A stretch of DNA of 64,000 nucleotides from Christensenella sp. UBA7588 (GCA_002478945.1 DLKM01000010.1:9651-73650), one strand, 5' to 3'. Positions 28,301-32,107 are shown, numbered from the stretch's first letter. The notes: generated by a model not told the origin, from the letters alone. Numbers and translations: made by a program.

Positions 28301-30828
28301 CCGATACGCTCGTCGGCACAGACGGTAGCGGTCGCTATATCGACGTAGTGTACGACAAGGAAAGCGGAATGCCCACCGAGTACGTCTATTACAACCAATA
28401 CGCATACATCGGCGGAGACAAACTCCCGCACAGAATGAAACTCACGTTTGCAAGCGGAGACTTCGGTATCTATTACGTAACGTACGACAACGCTCCGACG
28501 GCAGAAGATATGAAGAATATCTCCAAGACGCTCGAAGCAACGATGACCGTCCGCGTATGGAACGTCAATCCGAACGAAGATTCAACGGCGTTCGAGGTTA
28601 TGCCTTCCTTCGATATGAAGATAAAGGTACGCACCGCAAAGATAACGGCGTTCAACAGCGATTTGGCGTACGAGAATATGTCGGTTGACGAGTATCGTTA
28701 CTCCTTCAACCCGTATGCAAGCGAGAACGAGTCCTTGTTCAATACGGCAAACTATGCAAACACCTTTACCTACTACGTTGACGGACAATTCATCTCCGCT
28801 CAAAACTGGTGGGCAGACGGCAGAACGGTCGACGGCGGCGACTACGTTTACACGACGGCGTGGACAAAACGTCACAACAACTACAAGGTGTACACGCTCG
28901 GCGCATCGAGAGACGCTGTCGGAGAGTTTGCACAAGACACGGTATTCTACACGGTCAACAAGGGTACAAAGACTTATGCGAGATACCTTGGCGAGATTAC
29001 TTACGACGCCAACAGCGGAACGTATAAGACTCAAGACAACCAAGACTTGTATGTATTCATTTACGTCACGACTCAAACGCTCAACGCAAGTTGGGACGTC
29101 TCCTGCGCAGAATACTCCTACAAGGGCGGCAACACGGCTGTTAAAGCAACGATAACCAGCGGCATAAACGGCAACACGGCAACGTCGTCCGTCAACGTGA
29201 CTGTCAACGTCAAGAACGGCAGAAGCGTTACGGCAACGTTCGACGACGCAACGGCAGAGGAATTGACGTTCTGGCAAGCAGGAGCAGGCGAGAACGGCGC
29301 GTTCGTAATCGACCCGTTCAGAGTGGTTGACGGCGGCGTGTTCGCAAGAGTCAGCGGATATTCTTACGACCGTTACGAGAGTTCGTCTACCGCAACGAGC
29401 GGTTATGTCAAGAACAACCTCGACGGCACTTACAAACTCGTCAAAGACGAAGCGGGCAACGACAAATACGTCGAATTGACCGCGGCTGAACTTGACAGAG
29501 TTTACAAGTACTTCCCGTCTCACATCAACGTAACGATTTCGGGCGGACAAACCGTCAACGTACCGGTGGTTTGGGACTTCGGCGGAGTCAACGTAAGCTA
29601 CGGCGGCGGAACGTACACCGCAAAAGCAATCATCAACTACAACGGCGAGTACAACTACCTCGAGAATACAATCGGCGCACAAAGCATTGCATTCACGGTT
29701 AAGGTGCTTGACAAGAGCGCGCAAAGCGTAAAAGAAACGAGTGCGCTCACGTCGTTGACAGGTTACGTCAAGTCGTCCGGACAGACCTACGTCAATCCGT
29801 ACAACTATCAAAAACCGACAATGCCCGACACGCTCACGGTTATGGTTATGACTTACGGCGCAGACGGTACGCAGGTCGGAGAGGCAGAGCGCACTTACAA
29901 GGTCGCAGACAAGACGTTGTCTTGGAGCTTTGATAAGTTCCGCCCGAGCTACGAAGGCGGCGTGGTTTATGCGACGGCAAAACTCGTCGACGTAGACGGC
30001 AACGTACAGAAATACGACATTCCGTTCCTCGTACAGAGAATGGTAGCAACGCAAATCAAGTCTATCGATTCGCTCGGAAACGAGTCCGGTATCTTCAACA
30101 GCTCGGTATCCAACGGTAAAGCGACTACGGCGTTTACAATCAATCCGTATCAATCCGACAGACTTACGTTGCCGATTGCTTACAACGTAACGTTCGGTAT
30201 CTACAATCCGAAGTACACGAACGGCAAGGTCGAATGGTCAACGTCCAACCTGCCCAATTCGTCCAGCACGGTCAGATTCAACTACACGCTCGTATCTATG
30301 CCTGCAAATACCTCTTACACGGTAGGCGCATCGGGTATTACGTCGACGATTGACGGACAGAGCGCAACAATCAAGCTCGGCACGCAAGAGCGCATCACGG
30401 TAGACTTCAAGGTCGCCGCAACCAAGTCGTTCAGCGGCACGCAAAGCGTGTCCGCAACGACGAGCGGACTTGCGCTCACGCACAACGGCGCGTCCGTAGC
30501 GTGGTTCGGCAGAGCGTACGTTTCGGATATGAACGGCAGAGAGATTACCAACTACGCCGTGACCATCTCCAAAGCGATTACCTCGAGCAATCCGTTGATT
30601 TTGCCGCCGACGTTCGGTGCAAGACGCGTGGTCTACAAACTGTACGCGGCAGTAGGCACCGTGGTTGACGCAAACGGCAGAGTCGTAACGACACAACAAG
30701 CGACGCAAGCGGAAGTTAACAAGTTCGGTTCATCGATAGTGCAACTCGGACAAGAGATTCCGCAATATCAAGCGACTTCTGCGTTGGTAACGCTGACGTT
30801 TGACGGTAGCTCGTGGAGCGTCGGCTAA
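4309..30828 (+). CDS. giant repetitive lipoprotein, ~8,839 residues
   Basis: This is a single open frame of 26.5 kb with no internal stop (roughly 0.95 MDa by average residue mass). The ATG at 4309 has GGAGGA six bases upstream. Residues 1-23 form a lipoprotein signal peptide (MRMRKIALVLLLVLVSVMLF...) with lipobox LVAC, so Cys23 should be lipidated and the protein held on the outer membrane face. A Pro/Asp-rich spacer follows. From there to about residue 6,440, about 14 diverged modules repeat: alternating-hydrophobic beta strands (LSLNLEIGLDLAL), a signature hairpin like LLGLYYTGSQLYVDAS, an amphipathic helix, a Ser/Asp/Ala-rich linker (SDAMTADD-like), then another helix. This resembles LolA/LppX/LprG lipid-binding lipoproteins (inference). 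From about residue 6,560 to the end, Ig-like repeats (VPVVWDFGGVNVSYGGGTYT) dominate. No LPXTG, S-layer or membrane anchor is seen at the C-terminus (VTLTFDGSSWSVG). Tyr-rich hairpin inserts occur throughout and cysteine is scarce (about 20). Function is unknown; a surface fibre and a hydrophobic conduit are both possible. Confidence 0.9.
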   Translation: MRMRKIALVLLLVLVSVMLFSLVACDSPSDNVTPTPDIPVPKPDDNIVDDKQYIDSALAWEALKASALNAGAESGKGSRYITADTTFILGFQKDSYDSLVTMRFAGKIDTEAKDGNDDSEILIEFRQFKTAELEGLTLDSETLTSLSKDGTKGKLLFGAYYYEGKLVADMRGIKKGVDVVWTDNIDMGSLVEKFDELLADLDLTHVLFDKLLGYDLGGLIKNLVGMDLVNMTVEQILVNVLMGGSRSRYINYGGEHIVLQIPIDLGVVVGLIPLVQGLIPENITGLVKQILGLDLGKLGSLAGMALYLEADIKDGKLTGLNLSIDTDFNSYGVKEVEERYGKFQNEVGISLGYAKADFSSTSSVKVVETLQNRNKDNVPFSDDETDRSDNFYANVESKSQYSFLTLDAEIKLSLDLKDGKVTVQNVIDSFGTLLSNVLTNNLDPKMLKSLQAMFAKDITIVNQKIELSVALQGEINTKNPSKTRILAEVRGLDGKKRLGAYYDGAKEQVYIDASGVLGENGTKFRVDDINVNELIDELLDKLFATIKGAIDGLASTSAQYEALRESGDIIVVHDAIGSADVDVIGLISTIIDKINVNMDGNIFNIDGIQLALTKDVLDMIFGLVFTGDNAGANIPIDHASLVYENDGGQKEKRLDLDVRLLVPNGDSAINNGLDVALTLGGAVTFGKINDPDYFEDAFVNVQNNEDQYLPILKNGELNADLLHINLSTGLKIDFETLKGTLADLKMDLRDQGLGDSYKGILIDLLIELGNIKGGLRLDLSADIDAAGGIDLNAILKSTAKIVLSKNSGEELLSLYLQDGNLYLDASLINCIRIDKIKLNLADLISKLGLAASSSNDALAAGGESGDNGGSTLDATKIVGFIAGVFQGINIGNNAIEVVIGGGILNEILTMLGINTPATHWYDEANDTYYEIASNPVPDNYNGKYYYYDADSKQYKVANGIDINFENSDIQGGIRIALNDGLNLSELEVGVFLGLGSSLNADLTIVGITAGLSDNCTKYLDESKIPEYLEILNYPYISLDLSLGLDFEADQGTTKMQFGIAGTHWYNEATGEFVEITKATPVPTGYLGKLYYFDQETQKYVVETLNTTDFTFERRMDINYELRVAGQIDLSPIIAYLFGNPEISTKDNATSLLIELTGRKFENDTKVLLGLYYTGSQLYVDASNFGIGKIKTNIDLYDLILNLLAKDSVIGINGNGLVSDALTADDSQPVDAKAKRQLALSIVALLSSDSLKIELAKGLTELVYELIGVDANDITAWIDIAWDELEKHDGKFFRVEGSVNNVNGQTAGKAQIYGETISLRLGNKQGPTHWLGADGVYYDKNEKPVPENYNGKFYYMWFGTPQEYSSEILIDRNGDGNTVSLGKYLQEGNFDDANLFNESGDVTIPNVFAEIKGTISIGADAGNEVWTIGEWIANFLGNDNPALNSFVKDLLLQFQTPIEAGADIGFRIALNARFNPDVAIDLTQNVAYGKILLTTPVQSDANFADYAEIYKLDDEGKKYVLLTDVERTTYTGQAFVKYYKTDGIALTELKSDATFRGEAFIMVGGYAVKINVTNDNADKYKDVTLYSPASFLDIAYILSHSDLAIELYNKDIETVDGMTNAEKLQYVILALRVVYAGEENGKSVSTLYLDLKDDFHLALTNIPLGELLGGLLTPSTDNSATTSADDTTSPDIMGVIGSSLGNLISHIGIGEDGIKVNFAQAMIVTLVNMLAGTQISADDFLNLDSDNSYLSFIWNNDVLGQSGYKLDLKVKASPVSLGITLSDINVELGATDGILPEDFDASVYTSYENLNTLSLNLEIGLDLALKKQTEEIRLEKYLDLLIKDLGLKLGIDFKEDVQYQLGLSLGANLVLNDQNRSRIVLEIKSEKDDKSIISVYVDGGDIYFDFGALGRNPFCIKNTNLSEVVCEYVKKLLGDLNGVIGKGQSDAITASDAAPMSADERMQLILGISEGKMSVLVMQNVIVGLIAALTSGGQSDIDIAQVLEQFDLDLSVDVDFQLKPSLKLDLNLDSNLIGVGLSVRDLAIATGDDSAPRKTIDKKVDDAIATGRFTELNNAHIIAVDLSLIVDFYGSATYTYIDDERELSKVMPSERFILNAHDNRFVQNPDGKYVRQGFTFDKLLDVILGMDGLQSIANTMLPQIRITTDNQEIGFDTVQNAFSVGYLLERLGLSLALTDKMDDGFKLDINAKLNLKAMGLDDLSNVDLGNLELGIGTILKGLEAHVGLDFTYELGDESTAKIDIYLINGVVYIDALGVGGPRIQIDVLDLLDSIGVSFNLSSSSDAMVADDTTGSSVDVMAIVNSLIKKVVVAARPWDVSVPENGNRIDNIGVFFRSNAINDILSMLLKATIDSDQVVLDESGSGIFLYPQTDMFGDDMLALKVKAALANKKDPIKQNNGDEEQQYTVDFTLALNAQVNLESTDDYQSMLDVDECRKFINLNDYVNNILGLISGYGDEVYAVEKEPVTNGVYYVFNEDANGNYILKSGKYRPIKEGEQLDATVKRYSRGYATVGLRFVENADGAYVFDAATGNFRLATEGETSAQRYALEDGNAVYALVYTLDAQGAYAYDKDKDIFVNKADAPAGTTEYYSRTMTAYKVADADGNQVVATSKDVKVYKRAEKEVYQDQNIGLSVSGLIYFNSSSAEIVNAGGLISNLFGDMIINLQTLSAFNAGVGVRVSANVDLAALDLQGLLNGGSIESFIANSDLDKVELAIEFIQVAENGFFAEYENGEQKVLGGLYLNHGTLYLDLTEVVDTAENYSKIDNFVEFAKKVVDKINSIGGGNGQDASAASDEQPNLTLTSAVRDALVLLAYSDTQFQIQLTRALLAFVISAFMPDLGSVDDVFNVFNISLGVDFGKAEYKRIADLPKEEQEKFNNEYRNDRYKYNNDPAAETNYVEITNLDTYYRTEKGEYYAADSCILYTRDEDGRYNVVKTYVPDETYIAPNSEYEKIVSVAYGKYVHKNSNYYGLVSFGGNTQKISLKNYKMYVYDGDTRVQTDTYINDTANDYYTYVLYNGERVKIEKIYKYEYGYVQDVNGEYYRTVELFSSMSQYYLGLDLAIGCVNMGLKLGGLDITIGAGKELLPDYIRDQKAHSYVKGGKEYAYNEDIPQEDVALVEEVKTNPFYDTIITLSFSVELELGITEGTLDFGMILSSIIGNLTGIVVEMPSTTKGYSSAHFRLDVSLMLDIYDLTKSELKLELINVTESGYESLWLGAYYINNTVYLNLEEAFNIQKVAIGGLNIAELLKDYIIDFDTSNYFDYTNKANTSSSGDALVATDVLSGGDDDIDFSNKDLALALLINKDLLTIAIGNMLFETILEYIPEGLLGFDVKELFYEEIQANLKIKLDTANKVNLGVSAAIGLDGERFNAIDADKVTGTQDFNSAKYYFFEKDAEGTFVSGNSDQYFRAIVPGTNVADEVRFARYRVVDYNPVTNEIVVKKVVDNKKGDGSEVLSETTRNIALNDEVRLYEYVAGAEANKSYVSDGAKYDMTLELALDIRDLDIAFTNSRTYVLSGDELAEYTNFDDVDRFTLEETIDISTSFKYGSDIDLSAVLATLLPGLTGEDLLKIKSESDTKGDVDRSLQLVVKADIQVAALLNYFRTELVKYVDDGDQFDGDMDLFVVIDLLKKVIEEVGSSALTDLVANVASFVNLSVVLQTKGGNDTEYHDMLGIYMAGGTFELLTAEDIEDPTSEDYVAPSERYDHYFETKNGSYYLDSDGKYKLIESEQFSGTRYSYDSSYCYSNTQGRYKRVNGGLYVDLSYFNIPSVKVDANEIRKLVTSLFTSATASDAMAAADATADDGKTPTFPLVKDESILEYIRAFAYGLQITSRYIKVLTQPDYINKLLTLLMGEDAIQFEDSEFRNKSAVTLYTDNTRYSYETRKSVIDAFKEKADAIGDTTSPEYVAERKALLEKLSRSKNLFSVEEYKGAGASKQGLYYIDDDGAYVQKSDMATVDRVAYDKLVEAGTKSYYDVTMVRTYIRLLDSDHNVTDNYVLYAEASQSQINNCEKDSTMRTVYGVSVPVLYVNKEGVKADDAKLSVVKPLQSRNAFISIDLFLWDYEVSLSILAPKVGVTKFQYVTGEDAAKAPYFIDNIASGARYINTDEVIYTSVDKEADGLDNWQIDYYDADGNFSQDRYLAAPRYYEYKNNYYVINDKTLYVQTADGPQLAAKDGTFPNFLEEIENGKTYFVSTGFSRTEIQRTFIYKQEKYNTEKKMLLSDLRKQLIASGMSEVEVDAQLKQYNDDPSKFWIKVQQNSSILPPDFTSEEYADYAYKTYVDTEDFYYLSLTLNGNLFIQAGKIYFAYNDYKQVYNSLNNPTDLEAEIDTDVLKKIAYKKHHGDYVQVTDETEIAALKSKGQLYVWVNSALGESYEGINEALGDVLGSLLGNLKGKFQVTEDMSFNIYFTLRLNLEFKLYILPSFGIDIRDLDVAIDVWGEQNDKLENGGYVSSVDRDNKNYSGKLLDGTKPHILGIYYNNNQETGKAGLYLDLEALLGKDAKLYVDMSSYSLEDVVSGLVSSIGNNATDAMTADANTNAYNPDKQGSDAIGAYLNFFTNAIAINVTSGFVKVLLRELLPDNASIADMLPNLKVYIKQNLNPYDLTIGAILFNEQGDIPVVNLGINIQGLNGEQGKSSAIEFGRKEDILARQQGSADIFYYANFYRDNDNTDYDNYYGKNFDEKDYVKLFRGTDGNDYYAKENGGYELTAQGNGLYAVTAKENGGYALYKSGNTNYGPEDRYMRAETVIEEIKESRRYSLGSPYVTEYDSVVYTDINGQYVLVQEKLNNLTSSDYRYLALSKQFAAFNGTLYVLDKDSNYVKVNKSQIQGYTGSGNLQYAKVGTYDANATEIANAVVFEGVTYYPIDKDGNGYTDMYEADGFAEYTTGAKQTRNGEVYVGALYVKNAKGAYVKSGLNAGDTLVSGVTYFYPNAPEKAYKITDDFTNYVKAVDINLKELLDGAKLDIASMLGDLKTAEIGASLSLGMKLSDIINWTYQLTRFIDNESICDYLYFIASSLTDYYSSFTSTIGLDLDVKVYLQTSGLFRMIAGDTTATILDVLEGAKLYLELTYATNYHGATAPKGYLWVEIRNGKLYLNVDVHKIGEIVGWGDFFSYGVIDGLDLSALFASDASSSAMTAADDEENENTGILPANIWNIVNVVLGRLLIANDFITVGLNETILADLIGMLADSDSAVLAGIGQFLPKLYTTNDKDTSGITVNFYGNQPSIDINLGFKVGTTFYQTVEEYNEQYGVGGSRIAQGEGTTWTDKMTTFVKNGENYEIADTFAQTNYVLVSTDEYALVSYAFPLWTGDKYSYDATTGEFVLDNANGVYLKQGDFRIAISLGKIYAKINKDFSVDKDEKMAERDEDGNIVRDSEGNASYGQYVSINNAKLSLDMTIDVSLYGSGDNTDNKNVIDLSKILDLILGLINPNSAISGSTLQVIIKNAIGNDQGPFVKLNLTANVDLENWSVELALRVRRNTVKDGETTLLGLYLVDDNLYVDLQGLLGETAKVCVSGLNLSGKSGLLYGLLGKYIGGAEGASTSDASVADSSDIEKIEQTMRDYAYFMIMVNPQKFLLQINADLINVIYRKIMQIRNLDYSEDLLSDIGDILIRGETRKYVQLTEEEKTTYTGERFRKEGSNYVYDPNGDYKYESGSTSTSINVRFSDGLYFCLDIPAATVSKQITSIKSATSKYGLAESIANNEFGEPILALDLNSLINGGSIDLSSLNLPTIGLSTEINVKMKSDNLKPTDAKYELSLAQWTRDLVANLLDGTSLLGTFKKASSMTAAELAKAGNKTYNYNSSTRSYDLVEDGTGEYRFVMADLNITMASELIELKVKLKANLNLGAIIAYGIGGILYSDIAVEISALNKTFINLYYLGSSKLKQTGPNNTWELTTDDDGVVFSDAIYIDASGLGLGKIKFQGISGLLGAYPYQKVNRDAITSDDAAAKSNASTSDAEALNLAIEIENGSLGITFERAFITTLFGMLNLNLGIELPPIQSVSVELNTSTKGLKSLSIDATLDSVGTGANISVDDLNISFRKEVFDAKSVIESVKTGYAGLTFSKTSGLMSLVQNVIDNLKPGLNINIQNKVWQAVLDGDVAAKNVGSNIVLDGRKVLTYTNLSDTSNDEKNSGEKYNLRFALSSTRATTGLTAIIGGNNAFITNLSLKGALVKIAQSLVSFFDCIDIGSLLGSSPMLALVSGTDGDDANYSYPSTATTANDNNLANVKSGWQDDGSYSYSANLSGLIKSVDLNLFNNYEYWPYFAGAREMSDGAGKISVKVTLDKDAYNELIIMVDCIVMNLMKAIGDDSEPYIADVAKAGKSLKNAAIDGIGTSNEYKNFFNGLDALVQRNATTQEKVNYVDKVARSFPLTLVKWIMNCIALPAIKDTISVSWGTVKNLAGTTLLDLMNLIGGILPIPFASGVIDPSINIYIDLNPNAEEYGCAGKTMQPGIQAIEIMVNGEKTGAGTAMRYNKANGNAASNTTVSSSASNGKDIPSDAWDFFMLRITPYSTTDASYTTGMLTFDDADRASVIGTEKVPTEIVITDPATRTGTAYYKGEEKTIQLRDSYFFNAEYFSQKAVINFALKNGNKIVNNYNPSSPYQDATGAYIVWDAASVDLTAADEADSSGRRFAGYVYGYALNVVLYAIPVYVTNDYEQTDIKAYDYNTKTGKFERKNITLDIDITSATFRSELPNLVQISFARGTYTFGTVITDATGNTMYAVIKDGNGYKQLTGDEVNKDGNKYKIVPAYVAGLVKDGESLQTVKEGDNTYYVMDMTKMPQGRNFPAGTIAWDTEDFEYDWQGSTTWKDGAAVNSIKVGYSYQWGSSNTVKNKLEITAKNYKISRLTAMADKDGNSVNLTSESDKNGNYTTVLNIDALSLTTNDLVGYLNGFNQATVKYVAGANTPKMSLEWDLAALNEALKAIKNADGSIDYYKGLEATVKAKVGGDRFSISSTVTKEGLTTNKTGFVGSETTYEGVYAQEVNVKIVINGSVFSSLNTALTFDAYSAGTITGEAFGAMLDINFAGANSSTKLPVGDKLQIKAPYVKIGDNYVVADGKDGNYKIGANDITFEGYTKEKDYPLFAELTIGTEYSGKQVVYVPIGISTVAPSTYNVNVAHEDTFNPTWYEMDAYKSFDVSFGTTIKHTMYPDWSTVKYYTNARCTTLKNEQNIFSGGTIYAQVSAYVYEQNEDGTPDFDRPLALVDTGSKDEAGNKVFKAQTITLKLNVEQQSIVSVNYFYDAESGKDIYSMTDAEREAIKDKLTNPAYYTGTVFGQTHVIGSEAFGIDPIAFATDSSRYFRTSKWGDVNGTAVLVNLKKGTYSGKRFAITEVENGEYKYDEVNDRYVLASAEDTGVKRYSFAQNDKGDYKYEIAKKSYVKLTDGEKGSSYIAYVQGWTTKIESVGVNGRQTRVYAVIGNNTLVPIEINVPDYSVETVTFTNGTLTQDGDVANELTLTYDVMSGWELPSQATVTTKEGKSAFATTVYWTDYSSASREELRKDENGRPYFVRNYYFFDGLSTRYPQNGSLQAKVYLDNYNTDVTIEPDGQAYTYDVFTPFRFATTATVTKGGNVYTNVPLKWVDSSMPTAEEIRNGRFTRTCYVMAVDDSLEPVYKAVDIVIKNDFSLAGIDGTYLEGNFGISREGASYFSGLPRTSSVLIGERNIPVNLAWSDAYVGSYNGTMTLTVSNDYLTTTVSVSVNVKAESIDSLVDYNGIPFSFDPFWAQGTFFKSGQMKAVRIKGMEDTANVFVTYSLADIDSENLTSDADFYANVTKYFGRKYTIPVTYTYPGGANMITETSEIEVFVGDRTIKYISDYQYRSIIVDTFLHTDANYLERELMVSTFGSWEDVLVYFDWTNVNALIKDRKSNVKNMVTAIVGIESADGQYVYQDIYGTHVDAKGNVVMGDGKKEYVTIDEYLEAMRKVKADFELTNEKRYHIATQQVNVPVTVLDRTIADSELLIENTDLTVANTEVKYSTITDTLVGTDGSGRYIDVVYDKESGMPTEYVYYNQYAYIGGDKLPHRMKLTFASGDFGIYYVTYDNAPTAEDMKNISKTLEATMTVRVWNVNPNEDSTAFEVMPSFDMKIKVRTAKITAFNSDLAYENMSVDEYRYSFNPYASENESLFNTANYANTFTYYVDGQFISAQNWWADGRTVDGGDYVYTTAWTKRHNNYKVYTLGASRDAVGEFAQDTVFYTVNKGTKTYARYLGEITYDANSGTYKTQDNQDLYVFIYVTTQTLNASWDVSCAEYSYKGGNTAVKATITSGINGNTATSSVNVTVNVKNGRSVTATFDDATAEELTFWQAGAGENGAFVIDPFRVVDGGVFARVSGYSYDRYESSSTATSGYVKNNLDGTYKLVKDEAGNDKYVELTAAELDRVYKYFPSHINVTISGGQTVNVPVVWDFGGVNVSYGGGTYTAKAIINYNGEYNYLENTIGAQSIAFTVKVLDKSAQSVKETSALTSLTGYVKSSGQTYVNPYNYQKPTMPDTLTVMVMTYGADGTQVGEAERTYKVADKTLSWSFDKFRPSYEGGVVYATAKLVDVDGNVQKYDIPFLVQRMVATQIKSIDSLGNESGIFNSSVSNGKATTAFTINPYQSDRLTLPIAYNVTFGIYNPKYTNGKVEWSTSNLPNSSSTVRFNYTLVSMPANTSYTVGASGITSTIDGQSATIKLGTQERITVDFKVAATKSFSGTQSVSATTSGLALTHNGASVAWFGRAYVSDMNGREITNYAVTISKAITSSNPLILPPTFGARRVVYKLYAAVGTVVDANGRVVTTQQATQAEVNKFGSSIVQLGQEIPQYQATSALVTLTFDGSSWSVG
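4400..23630 (+). repeat. ~14 diverged LolA/LprG-like modules of the giant lipoprotein
   Basis: The same order of elements recurs: several strands of LxLxLD type, a hairpin of the form (L/I)GxYYxxGxLYxDxS, a short basic/hydrophobic strand, a helix xDLLxxL, a Ser/Asp/Ala linker and a second amphipathic helix. Hairpin copies can be read near nucleotides 4767, 5800, 6738, 7807, 9978, 11073, 12562, 13992, 15370-15640, 17776, 19603, 20821 and 21979-22100. The linkers lie near 6856, 7961, 9338, 10138, 11200, 12718, 14163, 15715, 17935, 19738, 20974 and 22186. Spacing varies from about 270 to 740 residues because Tyr-rich hairpins are inserted. Repeats are clear in protein but not at DNA level, so the array is old. 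Confidence 0.75.
7060..8400 (+). repeat. three THW...YNGK(Y/F)YY inserts in the giant lipoprotein
   Basis: Three copies of a ~37-residue insert start at 7060, 7492 and 8287. Each opens with THW, has an acidic/aromatic strand, a PVPxxYxGK turn and a second Tyr-rich strand (KYYYYDADSKQYK in copy 1, KLYYFDQETQKYV in copy 2, KFYYMWFGTPQEY in copy 3). They lie at comparable places in successive modules and look like exposed beta-hairpins. Confidence 0.7.
24085..30810 (+). repeat. Ig-like repeat tail of the giant lipoprotein
   Basis: About 2,250 residues of beta-sandwich-like repeats. Typical units carry an Asn/Asp-Pro-(F/Y) turn (FDPFWAQG, INPYQSD, VNPYNYQ), a strand ending in V.W(S/D/T), then (Y/G)xGxYxAx and a closing V.V strand. 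Clear examples lie near 26817, 27090, 27350-27435, 29555-29630 and 30175-30260. The pattern resembles bacterial Ig-like domains of group 4 (Big_4). They may act as a spacer or sugar/cell-binding stalk. Confidence 0.6.
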
Positions 30829-30843
30829 TGCCGTACGAACTAT

Positions 30844-30880
30844 GAAAAAACGGCTCTGCTTTGCAGGGCCGTTTGTTTTT
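30844..30880 (+). terminator. intrinsic terminator of the giant gene
   Basis: Stem AAACGGCTCTGC / GCAGGGCCGTTT (one G-U pair, 3-nt loop) followed by a T-rich tract, starting 16 nt after the stop codon. Confidence 0.85.
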
Positions 30881-30926
30881 CCGCAGAAACGGAAAATATA
30901 TAATGACGGTAAACGAATAATTTTTA

Positions 30927-30954
30927 TTGTATTTACGGCAAGGTATGATATAAT
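30927..30954 (+). promoter_or_regulatory. extended -10 promoter of the SPFH gene
   Basis: A perfect TATAAT (30949-30954) preceded by TGA makes an extended -10 (TGnTATAAT), which compensates for a poor -35 (TTGTAT, 30927-30932). The SPFH gene therefore has its own promoter and is not read through from the giant gene. Confidence 0.65.
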
Positions 30955-30986
30955 ATATTAGAAATAAGGTATCTCGGAGGTTCACA

Positions 30987-32099
30987 ATGGGATTTATTAA
31001 AAAACAACTTCTCAAAGTCATTCAATGGGAAGACAGCAGTCAAAATACACTCGTACACAAGTTTGAGTACGACGACAGATATGCAATAATGAAAGGGTCG
31101 GAACTTATCGTCAGACCCTCTCAAGCGGCTATTTTCGCATATCGCGGCTCTATCTGCGACGTATTTACCGAGGGCAGTTGGAAGCTCGACGAAGGCTCTA
31201 CGCCCGTTCTTACGGCACTCGCAAACTGGAAGTATGCGTTTGAAAATCCGAAACAGGTCGACGTATACTTCGTAAGCCTCAAAAGATTTACGCAAATGAA
31301 GTGGGGTACGCCCAATCCTATAATGATGCGCGACAAAGATTTCGGTATGATTCGCATCGCAGGACACGGCGAATACGCTTTCCACGTTATGAATCCGCAA
31401 GTCTTTATGAGAGAGATTTACGGCACGACGCATTCTTATCAAACGGAGGACATCGAGGAACATCTCAAGTCTTTGGTGCTTGCCGAACTTACCGATTTGC
31501 TCGGCGAATGCGAGATTCCCGCGCTCGAACTTGCGGCAAATTATCTCGAACTCGGCGAAACTTGCGCAAAGCAAGTCGCACCCAAATTCAATGCAATCGG
31601 TCTTGACATCGACAACGTAATTATCCGCAATTTCAAACTTCCCGAAGCTGTGGAAAAGGCTATGGACAAGCGCACCACGCTCGGTGTGTTCGACGGCAAG
31701 ATGAGCGATTACGCTCAATACGAATCCGTACAGGCAATGAGAGACGCCGCAAAGAATCCCGGAATGGGCGGTATGTTCGGCGCGGCAGGTATCGGACTCG
31801 GTATGGGCGCGAGAGTCGGCGGTCAATTCGCACAGAATCTCGACGAAGCCTCGACGCAAAAAGTCAAATGCTCCAAATGCGGCGCAAGCGTGAAAGCGGG
31901 TATGAAATTCTGTCCCGAATGCGGCGCAAAAATGGGCGCAGGCGCAACAGTTAAGTGTGCAAAATGCGGCGCAGACGTTCCCGAAGGAAGCAAGTTCTGC
32001 CCCGAGTGCGGACAAGCGATGACAAAGGCTTGCCCCGAATGCGGCGCGAAAGTCAAAGCAGGTATGAAATTCTGCCCCGAATGCGGAGCAAAGATTTGA
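30987..32099 (+). CDS. SPFH-domain protein with C-terminal zinc ribbons (YdjI-type)
   Basis: This 370-residue protein starts at an ATG preceded by GGAGG. Residues ~1-260 form an SPFH-like domain of the YdjI / virion-core-protein group (markers IKKQLLKVIQWED near the start, AAIFAYRG, EGSWKLDEGSTPVL). A Gly/Met-rich linker follows (about residues 252-280), then three zinc ribbons with CxxC pairs (KCSKCGA...FCPECGA, KCAKCGA...FCPECGQ, ACPECGA...FCPECGA). SPFH proteins organise membrane or protein-complex scaffolds; in Bacillus subtilis YdjI is linked to recruitment of membrane-stress proteins. No membrane helix is evident, so attachment would be peripheral. The next gene, 8 nt away, also carries zinc ribbons, suggesting a two-gene unit. 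Family call is good; exact role unknown. Confidence 0.85.
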   Translation: MGFIKKQLLKVIQWEDSSQNTLVHKFEYDDRYAIMKGSELIVRPSQAAIFAYRGSICDVFTEGSWKLDEGSTPVLTALANWKYAFENPKQVDVYFVSLKRFTQMKWGTPNPIMMRDKDFGMIRIAGHGEYAFHVMNPQVFMREIYGTTHSYQTEDIEEHLKSLVLAELTDLLGECEIPALELAANYLELGETCAKQVAPKFNAIGLDIDNVIIRNFKLPEAVEKAMDKRTTLGVFDGKMSDYAQYESVQAMRDAAKNPGMGGMFGAAGIGLGMGARVGGQFAQNLDEASTQKVKCSKCGASVKAGMKFCPECGAKMGAGATVKCAKCGADVPEGSKFCPECGQAMTKACPECGAKVKAGMKFCPECGAKI

Positions 32100-32107
32100 T
32101 AGGATAA

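Noticed and set aside
4309..30828. The giant gene as a polyketide or peptide synthetase
   Set aside because: There are no KS, AT, A, C or carrier-protein motifs; the sequence is beta-rich, repetitive and starts with a lipoprotein signal.
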